NCBI GenBank assembly: GCA_002315935.1
Contig: DCII01000047.1
Span: 1-29,600 of the forward strand
DNA from: Ruminococcaceae bacterium UBA1730
GTDB taxonomy: Bacteria; Bacillota; Clostridia; Oscillospirales; Acutalibacteraceae
Direction of reading: 5' to 3'
Length of the DNA: 29,600 nucleotides
Positions 23,359 through 29,600 of this stretch are shown piece by piece; the first letter of the stretch is position 1; each line of letters starts with the position of its first letter. The notes under the pieces were generated by a model. That model saw only the letters and a program-made list of their open reading frames with translations. It had not been told where the DNA came from and ran no database searches. A program made the position numbers and the translations under genes.

Positions 23359-23826
23359 ATGGCAAAGGGAAACACCGTTGCGGCAGTCTGGGATATAGCT
23401 CAGCCGATAGCCGATTCGCTCGGCCTTGAAATCTGGGATATAAGATTTATCAAGGAAGGCTCCGATTGGTTCCTACGCATCTTTATTGACAAAGACGGCG
23501 GAGTAACAATTGAAGACTGCGAAAACATGAGCCGTGCAATTGATAAGCCTCTTGACGAAGCAGACCCCATTGAGCAGAGCTACTGCCTCGAGGTTTCGTC
23601 ACCCGGTCTTGAAAGAGACCTCACAAGAGAAACCCATTTTGAAGCCTGTCAGGGTGAAAAAATAAAGGTAAGATTTATCCGTGCAATCAATAACAAGCGT
23701 GAATATAAGGGTGTGCTTGAATCGTTTGACGGAAAAATGATAACTCTTCGCTGTGAGGATGAAACAGCAATCGGTTTTGAACCCAAGGAAGCAAGCTATA
23801 TTAAGCTTGACGACTTTGATTTCTAA
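23359..23826 (+). CDS. rimP: Ribosome maturation factor RimP
   Basis: 155 aa. RimP binds the 30S subunit and helps its late assembly. Visible: N-terminal helix (VWDIAQPIADSLGLEIWDIRF), the strand-rich WFLRIFIDKDGGVTIEDC segment, then CLEVSSPGLERDL, the family's best-conserved stretch, and a C-terminal SH3-like domain (KGVLESFDGKMITL). The ATG at 23359 follows AAAGGAGAG; the longer frame from 23275 runs through the leader hairpin. It is the first gene of the operon, 33 nt before nusA. Confidence 0.96.
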   Translation: MAKGNTVAAVWDIAQPIADSLGLEIWDIRFIKEGSDWFLRIFIDKDGGVTIEDCENMSRAIDKPLDEADPIEQSYCLEVSSPGLERDLTRETHFEACQGEKIKVRFIRAINNKREYKGVLESFDGKMITLRCEDETAIGFEPKEASYIKLDDFDF

Positions 23827-23859
23827 TCAATACATTACTGAAAGGATAGATTAACAAAA

Positions 23860-24930
23860 ATGAGCAACAAGGAATTTTTTGAAGCAGTCAAGCTTCTGAG
23901 CGTTGAAAAGAATGTTCCCATAGAAATTCTTCTTGAGGGCATTCAAAGAGCATTAGTAACCGCAATCAAGAGAGACTACAACAACAAGGACATCGTTTTC
24001 TGCGAAATGAATCCCGATAAGAACACTCTTCGTGTTTTCGTTCGCAAGAATGTTGTTAACGAAATTGTTGACCCCGATGAAGACCTTCTCGTTGAGCAGG
24101 CAAAAAGATTCAAGCCCAACGCAATTGCAGGCGACATTGTTGAAATTGAGCTTGAAACCAAGGAAGTCAGCCGAATTGCCGCCGAAAAGGGCAAGCATAT
24201 TCTCCGCCAGGTTATCAGTGAAGCCTCGAAGAATCAGCTCTATGCCGAATTCCAGAACAAGAATCAGGATATTATCACCGTTAAGGTTGCAAGGGTTGAC
24301 CCTGTTACGCAGGATGCTTTCGTTGAAATCGGCAAGATTACAGAAAGACTTGCAAGAACCGAACAGCTTCCGACAGATAATCTCAAGGAGGGTGACCTCG
24401 TTAAGGTTTATATTTCAGATGTCAAGGATGCCGCAAAGGGTCCCAGAGCAACGATTTCAAGAACTCATCCCGGCCTCGTAAGAAGACTTCTTGAGAGCGA
24501 GGTTCCCGAAATCTTTGACGGAACGGTTGAAATCAAATCCGTTGCCCGTGAAGCAGGTTCAAGAAGCAAGGTTGCTGTTTACAGTGCAGACGAAAATGTT
24601 GACCCCGTCGGTGCCTGCATCGGTCAGCGTGGTGCAAGAATCAACAAAATTGTTGACCAGCTCGGCGGCGAAAAGATGGATGTTGTCAAGTACAGCGATA
24701 ATCCTGCCGAGTTCATCGCCGCTTCTCTCGCCCCTGCCGATGTTATCTCAGTCACCATCGTCAACGAGGAAGAGCATTACTGCAAGGTTATTGTTCCGAA
24801 TAATCAGCTTTCGCTTGCAATCGGCAACAAGGGTCAGAACGCAAGACTTGCCGCAAGACTTACAGGCTGGAAGAAGATTGACATTAATCCCGAAACCGTT
24901 GAAGAAACCATCAACTTTGATGTTGAATAA
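23860..24930 (+). CDS. nusA: Transcription termination/antitermination factor NusA
   Basis: 356 aa, the short Firmicute form without C-terminal acidic repeats. NusA binds RNA polymerase and controls pausing, intrinsic termination and antitermination. Domains in order: N-terminal polymerase-binding domain (1 to about 125), S1 domain (about 130-200, GDLVKVYISDVKDAAKGPRATISRTHP at its end), KH1 (with GACIGQRGARINKI) and KH2 (with AIGNKGQNARLAARLTG). An AAAGGA-type site lies upstream with rather long spacing. Its own product may act on the terminator-like hairpin in the operon leader (inference). Confidence 0.97.
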   Translation: MSNKEFFEAVKLLSVEKNVPIEILLEGIQRALVTAIKRDYNNKDIVFCEMNPDKNTLRVFVRKNVVNEIVDPDEDLLVEQAKRFKPNAIAGDIVEIELETKEVSRIAAEKGKHILRQVISEASKNQLYAEFQNKNQDIITVKVARVDPVTQDAFVEIGKITERLARTEQLPTDNLKEGDLVKVYISDVKDAAKGPRATISRTHPGLVRRLLESEVPEIFDGTVEIKSVAREAGSRSKVAVYSADENVDPVGACIGQRGARINKIVDQLGGEKMDVVKYSDNPAEFIAASLAPADVISVTIVNEEEHYCKVIVPNNQLSLAIGNKGQNARLAARLTGWKKIDINPETVEETINFDVE

Positions 24931-24949
24931 ATTTTAAGGAGCTGGACCC

Positions 24950-25222
24950 ATGCCTACAAGCCGCAGTATTCCCATGAGAAAATGCACGGGATGCAATGAG
25001 ATGAAGCCGAAGAAAGAACTTGTCAGAGTTGTCAGAAGTCCCGAAGGGGAAATTTCTCTTGACCTGACAGGCAAAAAAGCAGGCCGTGGCGCATATGTCT
25101 GCCACAATCCCGAATGTCTTTCGATGGCAAGAAAAGCTAAAAGAATAGAAAGAGCTTTCTCCTGTGCGATACCCGATGAGGTGTATGAAAAGATGGAGGA
25201 TGAGCTGAAAAATGACAGATAA
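24950..25222 (+). CDS. ylxR: YlxR/RnpM family protein (RNase P regulator)
   Basis: 90 aa. This family is a conserved member of nusA-infB operons; the B. subtilis protein binds the RNase P RNA and modulates it (RnpM). Signature parts: PMRKCTGCNEMKPKKELVRVVR at the N-terminus and the GRGAYVCHNPECL turn in the middle, with a basic nucleic-acid-binding surface. AAGGAG lies upstream of the ATG. Its last 11 nt overlap the start of the next gene. Confidence 0.93.
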   Translation: MPTSRSIPMRKCTGCNEMKPKKELVRVVRSPEGEISLDLTGKKAGRGAYVCHNPECLSMARKAKRIERAFSCAIPDEVYEKMEDELKNDR

Positions 25223-25544
25223 CCCAAAATTGCTCTCTCTTCTCGGAATGTGCCGCAAGGCGGGCAAGCTCAGCTGCGGTCATGACAGTGCAATAGGCTC
25301 GGTCAGAAGCAACATTGCAAAGCTCTGCCTTTTGAGCAGCGATTCTTCAGAAAGGCTCCGAAAAGAGATTGAGCGTGAAACAGAATTTGACGGCAAAAAA
25401 ATTCCGTCAGCCGTTCTGTTCTCAACGATGGAAGAAATCGGATCTGCCACGGGTCTGAAATCAGCCGTGGTATCAATAAATGACGAAGGCTTTGCAAAAG
25501 CAATGCTCAAGCTTCTGAATACTACATGGGAGGTTAACCAATGA
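25212..25544 (+). CDS. ylxQ: L7Ae-like RNA-binding protein YlxQ
   Basis: 110 aa. YlxQ is a ribosomal L7Ae/L30e-fold protein thought to bind kink-turn RNA. Typical L7Ae features: KLLSLLGMCRKAGKLSCGHDSAIGSV at the N-terminus, a central KLCLLSSDSSERL strand-helix, and a C-terminal SAVVSINDEGFAKAMLKLL. The start overlaps ylxR, with GGAGG 12 nt upstream; the stop overlaps the infB start as ATGA. Confidence 0.9.
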   Translation: MTDNPKLLSLLGMCRKAGKLSCGHDSAIGSVRSNIAKLCLLSSDSSERLRKEIERETEFDGKKIPSAVLFSTMEEIGSATGLKSAVVSINDEGFAKAMLKLLNTTWEVNQ

Positions 25545-28057
25545 TAAATAAATATAAGCTTTCCGAGGTCGCAAAGGATTTCGGAGTAAAGAATAACATA
25601 GTGGTTGATCTGCTTGCCAAAAACTTCGGCGATCAGAAAAAACCGACATCGGCTCTTGAGGTCGATGAGCTTGACCTCATTTTCGACACCTTCACGAAGG
25701 AAAATGAAGTTGACACCCTTGACGCATATTTCGCTCTTGTAAGCGGAAACGGCAAAAATGAAGAAGCAAAAGAAGAAATTAAGGAAGAAGCAAAAAAAGA
25801 ACCTGCAAAGAAGGAAGTCAAAGAGGCTCCCAAGGCAGAGGAGAAGGCTGAAAAGAAGGAAGAAAAGAAGCCTGCCGCTCCAAAGAAGGATGCTCCTGCA
25901 AAGGCTCCCGAAAAAGCTCCTGCCGCTAAAGATAACAGGCAGAATGCACCTGCTCAGAAGCAGAACGAAAACCGCAAGCCTGCGGCAAACAAGCTTCCTC
26001 CTATGCCGCAGAAGCAGAATAACGCTCCCAAAAAGGACAACAGCAACAAGCCCATGCAGTCAAGAACAAAGGGCGAAATCCGCACTGTTGATACAAGAGC
26101 GGATAATGTTGACCTTGAAAAATACAATGAAAAATATGAAAATATCGCTCCTGCAAACAAAACCGAACAGCACGCAAATTCTCTCGGCAAGCAGAAGATT
26201 AAGCAGAAGAGCCAGCAATACAGAAAACAGGGTGGTATGCGTTCCTCAAGGCGTGAAACCGAAGCCGAAAGACTTAACAGAATCAAGGCTGAAAGAGCAA
26301 AGAAGCCTCAGCTTCAGCTCAAGCTTCCCGAAGAAATCACAGTCGGCGACCTTGCCGCAATGCTCAAGATGACTGCCGCAGAGGTTATCAAGAAGCTCTT
26401 CACTCTCGGTCAGATGGCAACGGTCAACGAGATGCTCGACTATGAAACCGCCGCAATCGTTGCGGAAGAGCTCGGTGCAAAGGTTGAGAAGGAGGTTGTT
26501 ATCACAATCGAAGACAGAATTATTGACGACAGCGTTGACGATGAAAAAGACCTCATCACAAGAGACCCCGTTGTTGTTGTTATGGGTCACGTTGACCACG
26601 GCAAAACCTCTCTTCTTGACGCTATCAGAAACACCTCCGTAACCGCAACCGAAGCCGGTGGAATTACTCAGCATATCGGTGCTCACAGAGTTGAAATCAA
26701 CGGTCAGAAGATTACCTTCCTTGACACTCCGGGTCACGCCGCATTCACGGCAATGCGTCTTCGTGGTGCGATGGCAACGGACATTGCAATCCTCGTTGTT
26801 GCCGCCGATGACGGTATCATGCCGCAGACGATTGAAGCAATTAACCATGCAAAGGCAGCAGGCGTTCAGATTATCGTTGCCATCAACAAGATGGATAAAC
26901 CTGCCGCAAATCCCGACAGAGTTCTTCAGCAGCTCACGGAATATGAGCTTATTCCCGAGGAATGGGGCGGCGAAACAATCTGCGTTCCCGTTTCTGCACA
27001 TACAAAAATGGGCATTGATAAGCTTCTTGAATCAGTTCTCCTCGTTGCAGAGGTTGAAGAGCTTAAGGCTAACCCGAACCGCTCCGCAAAGGGCGTTGTT
27101 ATCGAAGCAAAGCTCGATAAGGGCAGAGGTCCCGTTTCAACGCTTCTTGTTCAGAACGGTACTCTTCATTCGGGCGATATTATTGTTGCGGGCACAGCAG
27201 TCGGCAGAGTCAGAGTTATGACCGATGACAGAGGAAGAAAGGTCAACGAAGCAGGTCCTTCCGTTCCCGTTGAAATCATGGGTCTTGCAGAGGTTCCTCA
27301 GGCAGGCGACAGCTTCGATGCGGTTAATGACGAAAAGCTTGCAAGAGAGCTTGTTGAACAGAGAAAATCTAAGGCAAAGGAGGAGCAGTTCAAGGAATTC
27401 CAGAAGGTTACTCTTGATAACCTCTTTGCTTCCATCAAGGAAGGCGAGCTTAAGGACCTCAATGTTATCATTAAGGCTGATGTTCAGGGCTCGGCAGAAG
27501 CAGTCAAGCAAAGCCTTGTCAAGCTTTCAACAGACGAAGTGCGTGTTAAGGTCATTCACAGCGGTGTTGGTGCAATCAACGAGAGCGATGTTATGCTTGC
27601 AAATGCCTCAAACGCCATTATTATCGGCTTCAATGTCAGACCGGACAATGTTGCTCTTGAAAATGCAGAGCGTGACAAGGTTGAAATCAAGACTTACAGA
27701 GTTATCTATGACTGCATTGAAGAAATCGAAGCCGCAATCAAGGGTATGCTTGCTCCGAAGTTCAGAGATGTTGACATCGGCAGAGCTGAGGTTCGCCAGG
27801 TTGTTAAGATTTCATCAGTCGGCAACATTGCAGGCTGTCATGTTATAAACGGAAAAATCACAAGAAATGCCAAGGTAAGAGTTGTCAGAGACGGTATCGT
27901 TATCACGGAAGACGAAATGGCTTCTCTTCGCCGCTTCAAGGACGATGTTAAGGAGGTTGCAAACGGCTTCGACTGCGGTATCGGACTTGCAAAATTCAAC
28001 GACATCAAGGAAGGCGACATCTTCGAGGCATTCATTACCGAAGAATACAGAGATTGA
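25541..28057 (+). CDS. infB: Translation initiation factor IF-2
   Basis: 838 aa. IF2 is the GTPase that brings fMet-tRNA to the 30S subunit. The N-terminal IF2_N helix bundle (about 1-60) is followed by a low-complexity Lys/Ala/Glu/Pro-rich linker (about 70-230), a second IF2_N domain (about 260-310), the G domain (G1 GHVDHGKT at 349-356, G3 DTPGH at 395-399, G4 NKMD at 449-452), then domains II, III (DVQGSAEAV) and the C-terminal tRNA-binding domain. GGGAGG lies 8 nt before the ATG. The linker is probably disordered and is the reason for odd reading frames in this stretch. Confidence 0.98.
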   Translation: MINKYKLSEVAKDFGVKNNIVVDLLAKNFGDQKKPTSALEVDELDLIFDTFTKENEVDTLDAYFALVSGNGKNEEAKEEIKEEAKKEPAKKEVKEAPKAEEKAEKKEEKKPAAPKKDAPAKAPEKAPAAKDNRQNAPAQKQNENRKPAANKLPPMPQKQNNAPKKDNSNKPMQSRTKGEIRTVDTRADNVDLEKYNEKYENIAPANKTEQHANSLGKQKIKQKSQQYRKQGGMRSSRRETEAERLNRIKAERAKKPQLQLKLPEEITVGDLAAMLKMTAAEVIKKLFTLGQMATVNEMLDYETAAIVAEELGAKVEKEVVITIEDRIIDDSVDDEKDLITRDPVVVVMGHVDHGKTSLLDAIRNTSVTATEAGGITQHIGAHRVEINGQKITFLDTPGHAAFTAMRLRGAMATDIAILVVAADDGIMPQTIEAINHAKAAGVQIIVAINKMDKPAANPDRVLQQLTEYELIPEEWGGETICVPVSAHTKMGIDKLLESVLLVAEVEELKANPNRSAKGVVIEAKLDKGRGPVSTLLVQNGTLHSGDIIVAGTAVGRVRVMTDDRGRKVNEAGPSVPVEIMGLAEVPQAGDSFDAVNDEKLARELVEQRKSKAKEEQFKEFQKVTLDNLFASIKEGELKDLNVIIKADVQGSAEAVKQSLVKLSTDEVRVKVIHSGVGAINESDVMLANASNAIIIGFNVRPDNVALENAERDKVEIKTYRVIYDCIEEIEAAIKGMLAPKFRDVDIGRAEVRQVVKISSVGNIAGCHVINGKITRNAKVRVVRDGIVITEDEMASLRRFKDDVKEVANGFDCGIGLAKFNDIKEGDIFEAFITEEYRD

Positions 28058-28069
28058 TAGGAGTCAGAA

Positions 28070-28414
28070 ATGGCAGGATATAGAATTGACAGAGTATCCG
28101 AAGATATAAAAAGAGAAATCGCATCTATCATGCGTGAGCTTAAGGACCCGAGAATTCAGGGAATGCTCACCGTTGTCAATGTTGACGTTAATTCCGATGC
28201 CTCGGCGGCAAAGGTTTATGTCAGTGCAATGGAAGGCATCGAAGCCGCAAAGCTTGCAGTTAAAGGTCTCACAAGTGCAACGGGATTTATCCGCAGAGAA
28301 GTCGGCAAACGGCTTCATCTGCGCATCACTCCCGAGCTGAAATTCATTGCTGATGATTCGATTGAAAAAGGCATGAATATTGCAGGTATGCTCAACAACA
28401 TTGAGCATGATTAA
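28070..28414 (+). CDS. rbfA: 30S ribosome-binding factor A
   Basis: 114 aa, KH-like fold protein needed for late 16S rRNA 5'-end maturation and cold adaptation. Conserved stretches: RVSEDIKREIASIMRELKDPRIQGMLTVVNVDVNSD, AKVYVSAMEG, and RRLHLRITPEL-like sequence (KRLHLRITPELKF) near the end. AGGAG lies just before the ATG, 12 nt after infB. Confidence 0.96.
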   Translation: MAGYRIDRVSEDIKREIASIMRELKDPRIQGMLTVVNVDVNSDASAAKVYVSAMEGIEAAKLAVKGLTSATGFIRREVGKRLHLRITPELKFIADDSIEKGMNIAGMLNNIEHD

Positions 28415-28430
28415 AGGAGAGCGACAACCT

Positions 28431-29396
28431 ATGAGAATTGATATGCAAGAAACGGCAAATCTTCTCAGGCAAAAAAACAATATACTTTTTCTCTGCCACA
28501 AGCATCCCGACGGAGACACACTCGGAAGTGCATCATCTCTTGCTCATGCACTCACGGCAATGGGCAAGACGGTTCGCATTGAATGCAATGACCCGATTCC
28601 GAAGGATTTCAGCTTCATGTTTGAAGGAATTGAAAATCCCCCATTTGAGCCGGAATTCGTTGTTTCAATTGATGTTGCAGACACAAAGCTTCTCGGCAAT
28701 GAGCTTGAAGAAAAATACGCCGACTGCATAAATCTTTGCATTGACCATCATTCTTCAAACATTCTTTATGCAGAGAAAATATTTCTCGACAGTAACTCCG
28801 CATCAACCGCCGAAATGATTTATCTTCTTCTCGGCGAGCTTAATGCAGAAATCACTCCCCTCATCGCTTCCTGCCTTTTCACGGGAGTTTCAACGGACAC
28901 CGGTTGCTTCAGATTTTCAAACACAACAGTCCGCACATTTGAAATTGCCTCAAAGCTTGCCGCTCTCGGTGCTGACACCTATAATATCATTCAGGTCTTT
29001 TTTGAAACAAAAACAAAAACCTATGCCGCTCTTGAAAGACTTGCTCTTGACAGCATGAGATTTTATTTTTCAGACCGTTGTGCACTCATATGTGTTACGC
29101 AGGATATGTATGAAAAAAGCGGCTCTAATGAAAGCGAAACGGATAAGCTTGCCAATCTTCCGAGGCAGGTTGAGGGCGTGCTTGTCGGCATAACCATGAG
29201 AGAGCTTAAAGACGGAGGCTTCAAGGCTTCGGTCAGAACTCACGGCGATATTGATGCTTCCGAAATCTGCAAACGCCTCGGCGGCGGAGGACACAAGGGA
29301 GCGTCCGGATGCACTCTCTGCGGCACAAAGCAGCAGGCAATCAACGCCCTTCTAAAAGAGGTTGAAGCGGAAATTGATGTGTACCGCATTGATTAA
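28431..29396 (+). CDS. nrnA: DHH/DHHA1 phosphoesterase, NrnA-type (nanoRNase/pAp phosphatase)
   Basis: 321 aa. NrnA degrades very short RNAs and, in B. subtilis, 3'-phosphoadenosine 5'-phosphate. The metal-binding DHH motifs are intact: CHKHPDGDTLGSA, SIDVADTKLLG, CIDHHSSN (the DHH) and STDTGCFRF. The C-terminal DHHA1 substrate domain ends in RLGGGGHKGASG. The ATG at 28431 is chosen because AGGAG lies 11 nt upstream; the earlier ATG at 28380 lies inside rbfA. It is the last gene of the operon, before a strong terminator. In many Firmicutes truB and ribF follow; here an intron follows instead. Confidence 0.93.
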   Translation: MRIDMQETANLLRQKNNILFLCHKHPDGDTLGSASSLAHALTAMGKTVRIECNDPIPKDFSFMFEGIENPPFEPEFVVSIDVADTKLLGNELEEKYADCINLCIDHHSSNILYAEKIFLDSNSASTAEMIYLLLGELNAEITPLIASCLFTGVSTDTGCFRFSNTTVRTFEIASKLAALGADTYNIIQVFFETKTKTYAALERLALDSMRFYFSDRCALICVTQDMYEKSGSNESETDKLANLPRQVEGVLVGITMRELKDGGFKASVRTHGDIDASEICKRLGGGGHKGASGCTLCGTKQQAINALLKEVEAEIDVYRID

Positions 29397-29411
29397 ATGA
29401 ATATTATTATC

Positions 29412-29449
29412 AAAGGCAGCAGAGACGAATTTGTTTCTGCTGCCTTTTT
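29412..29449 (+). terminator. Intrinsic terminator of the rimP-nrnA operon
   Basis: A 15-bp stem (29412-29426 with 29433-29447, one G-U) has a 6-nt loop and five T (29445-29449). The stem is A/T-ended, so it could also work in the opposite direction. Confidence 0.93.
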
Positions 29450-29461
29450 GTCTGTAATTCA

Positions 29462-29600
29462 ATCGAGTAGGGCAAAATAAATTTGCCCTCTCACACCACC
29501 GTGCGTGCCGTTCGGCACACGGCGGTTCAATCATATTGAGTGCAGATACTTGTACGCTTCGGATATGTCATAATATCCCCTGCGTGCAAGTCTTTCGTTT
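29462..29600 (-). mobile_element. Group II intron, 3' end (domains V and VI), cut by the right edge
   Basis: Read on the minus strand. Domain V: a 9-bp basal stem (29495-29503 with 29518-29526), a 2-nt bulge (29504-29505) and a 4-bp upper stem with a GAAC tetraloop, i.e. the size and shape of catalytic domain V, with a CGC-type triad (29523-29521 region). Domain VI: stem 29469-29476 with 29482-29489 closed by CTC/GAG and one bulged A (complement of 29468) as likely branch point, 7 nt from a probable ...GAT 3' end near 29462. The ribozyme body and most of the reverse transcriptase lie beyond the window. Confidence 0.85.
29531..29600 (-). CDS. ltrA: Group II intron reverse transcriptase/maturase, C-terminal 22 residues (partial)
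   Basis: The minus-strand frame reads NERLARRGYYDISEAYKYLHS plus one residue and a TGA at 29531-29533, four bases before domain V. Intron-encoded proteins commonly end with a similar short basic/aromatic tail and stop immediately before domain V. The frame is chosen from position and composition; with only 22 codons the identity depends on the adjacent ribozyme domains. Confidence 0.6.
   Translation of the reverse strand, partial: NERLARRGYYDISEAYKYLHSI

Noticed and set aside
25758..26372. 204-codon frame rich in Lys/Arg within infB
   Set aside because: It is the +1 shadow of the repetitive Lys/Ala/Glu linker of IF2.
26246..27001. 251-codon minus-strand frame opposite infB
   Set aside because: Antisense shadow of the conserved IF2 G domain; composition is typical of a mirrored frame and there is no promoter.
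1..29600. CRISPR arrays, prophage, toxin-antitoxin or defence genes
   Set aside because: I saw no regularly spaced repeats and no recognisable genes of these kinds in any frame.

Overview
The window reads as a chromosomal segment from a low-to-moderate GC, spore-forming Firmicute. It is probably a Clostridia-class gut anaerobe of the Oscillospiraceae/Ruminococcaceae type. The grounds are the rimP-nusA-ylxR-ylxQ-infB-rbfA-nrnA operon order, the sporulation genes ylbJ and yqfC-yqfD, TTGACA/TATAAT-type promoters, AGGAGG-like ribosome binding sites and ArgR-type ARG boxes. Family-level assignment is inference from gene content. Nearly everything is core genome; I found no phage, CRISPR array or defence island. 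The one clear mobile element is the 3' end of a group II intron at the right edge.

Layout. 1-3347 (minus): rpoB, cut off by the left edge, with a 140-nt leader and tandem promoters. 3758-4945 (minus): tmcAL, divergent from ackA (5048-6247, plus); the two promoters share one symmetric -10 region. 6398-8599 (plus): a fold-type I aminotransferase followed by trpS. 8735-11329 (plus): argG-argH, with ARG boxes over the argG promoter and a strong hairpin between the genes. 11445-12374 (minus): a nitroreductase-like gene downstream of a free-standing tRNA-Ala(CGC). 12397-13717 (minus): a small four-cysteine protein and an acyltransferase-3 membrane protein. 13789-16391: a divergent sporulation block, ylbJ (minus) and yqfC-yqfD (plus). 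16364-22508 (minus): a tightly packed operon aroF-aroB-aroA-aroC-chorismate mutase-aroE/aroK fusion-aroQ. 22590-23174 (plus): a YfbR-type nucleotidase. 23359-29396 (plus): the rimP-to-nrnA transcription/translation operon, ended by a strong terminator. 29462-29600 (minus): a group II intron tail with the last 22 codons of its reverse transcriptase/maturase.

How the genes work together. The aro operon covers all seven steps from erythrose-4-phosphate plus PEP to chorismate, and adds chorismate mutase, the first step toward Phe/Tyr. argG-argH carry out the last two steps of arginine synthesis. The rimP-nrnA operon joins 30S maturation (RimP, RbfA), transcription elongation/termination (NusA), initiation (IF2), the RNase P regulator YlxR/RnpM and nanoRNA turnover (NrnA). 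The most distinctive local observations are the shared bidirectional tmcAL/ackA promoter, the complete shikimate operon with an AroE-AroK fusion and an Ala in the EPSP synthase Gly96 position, the two ARG boxes three helical turns apart, the terminator-like hairpin in the rimP leader, and the intron tail. I did not find a convincing wholly new biological system here.
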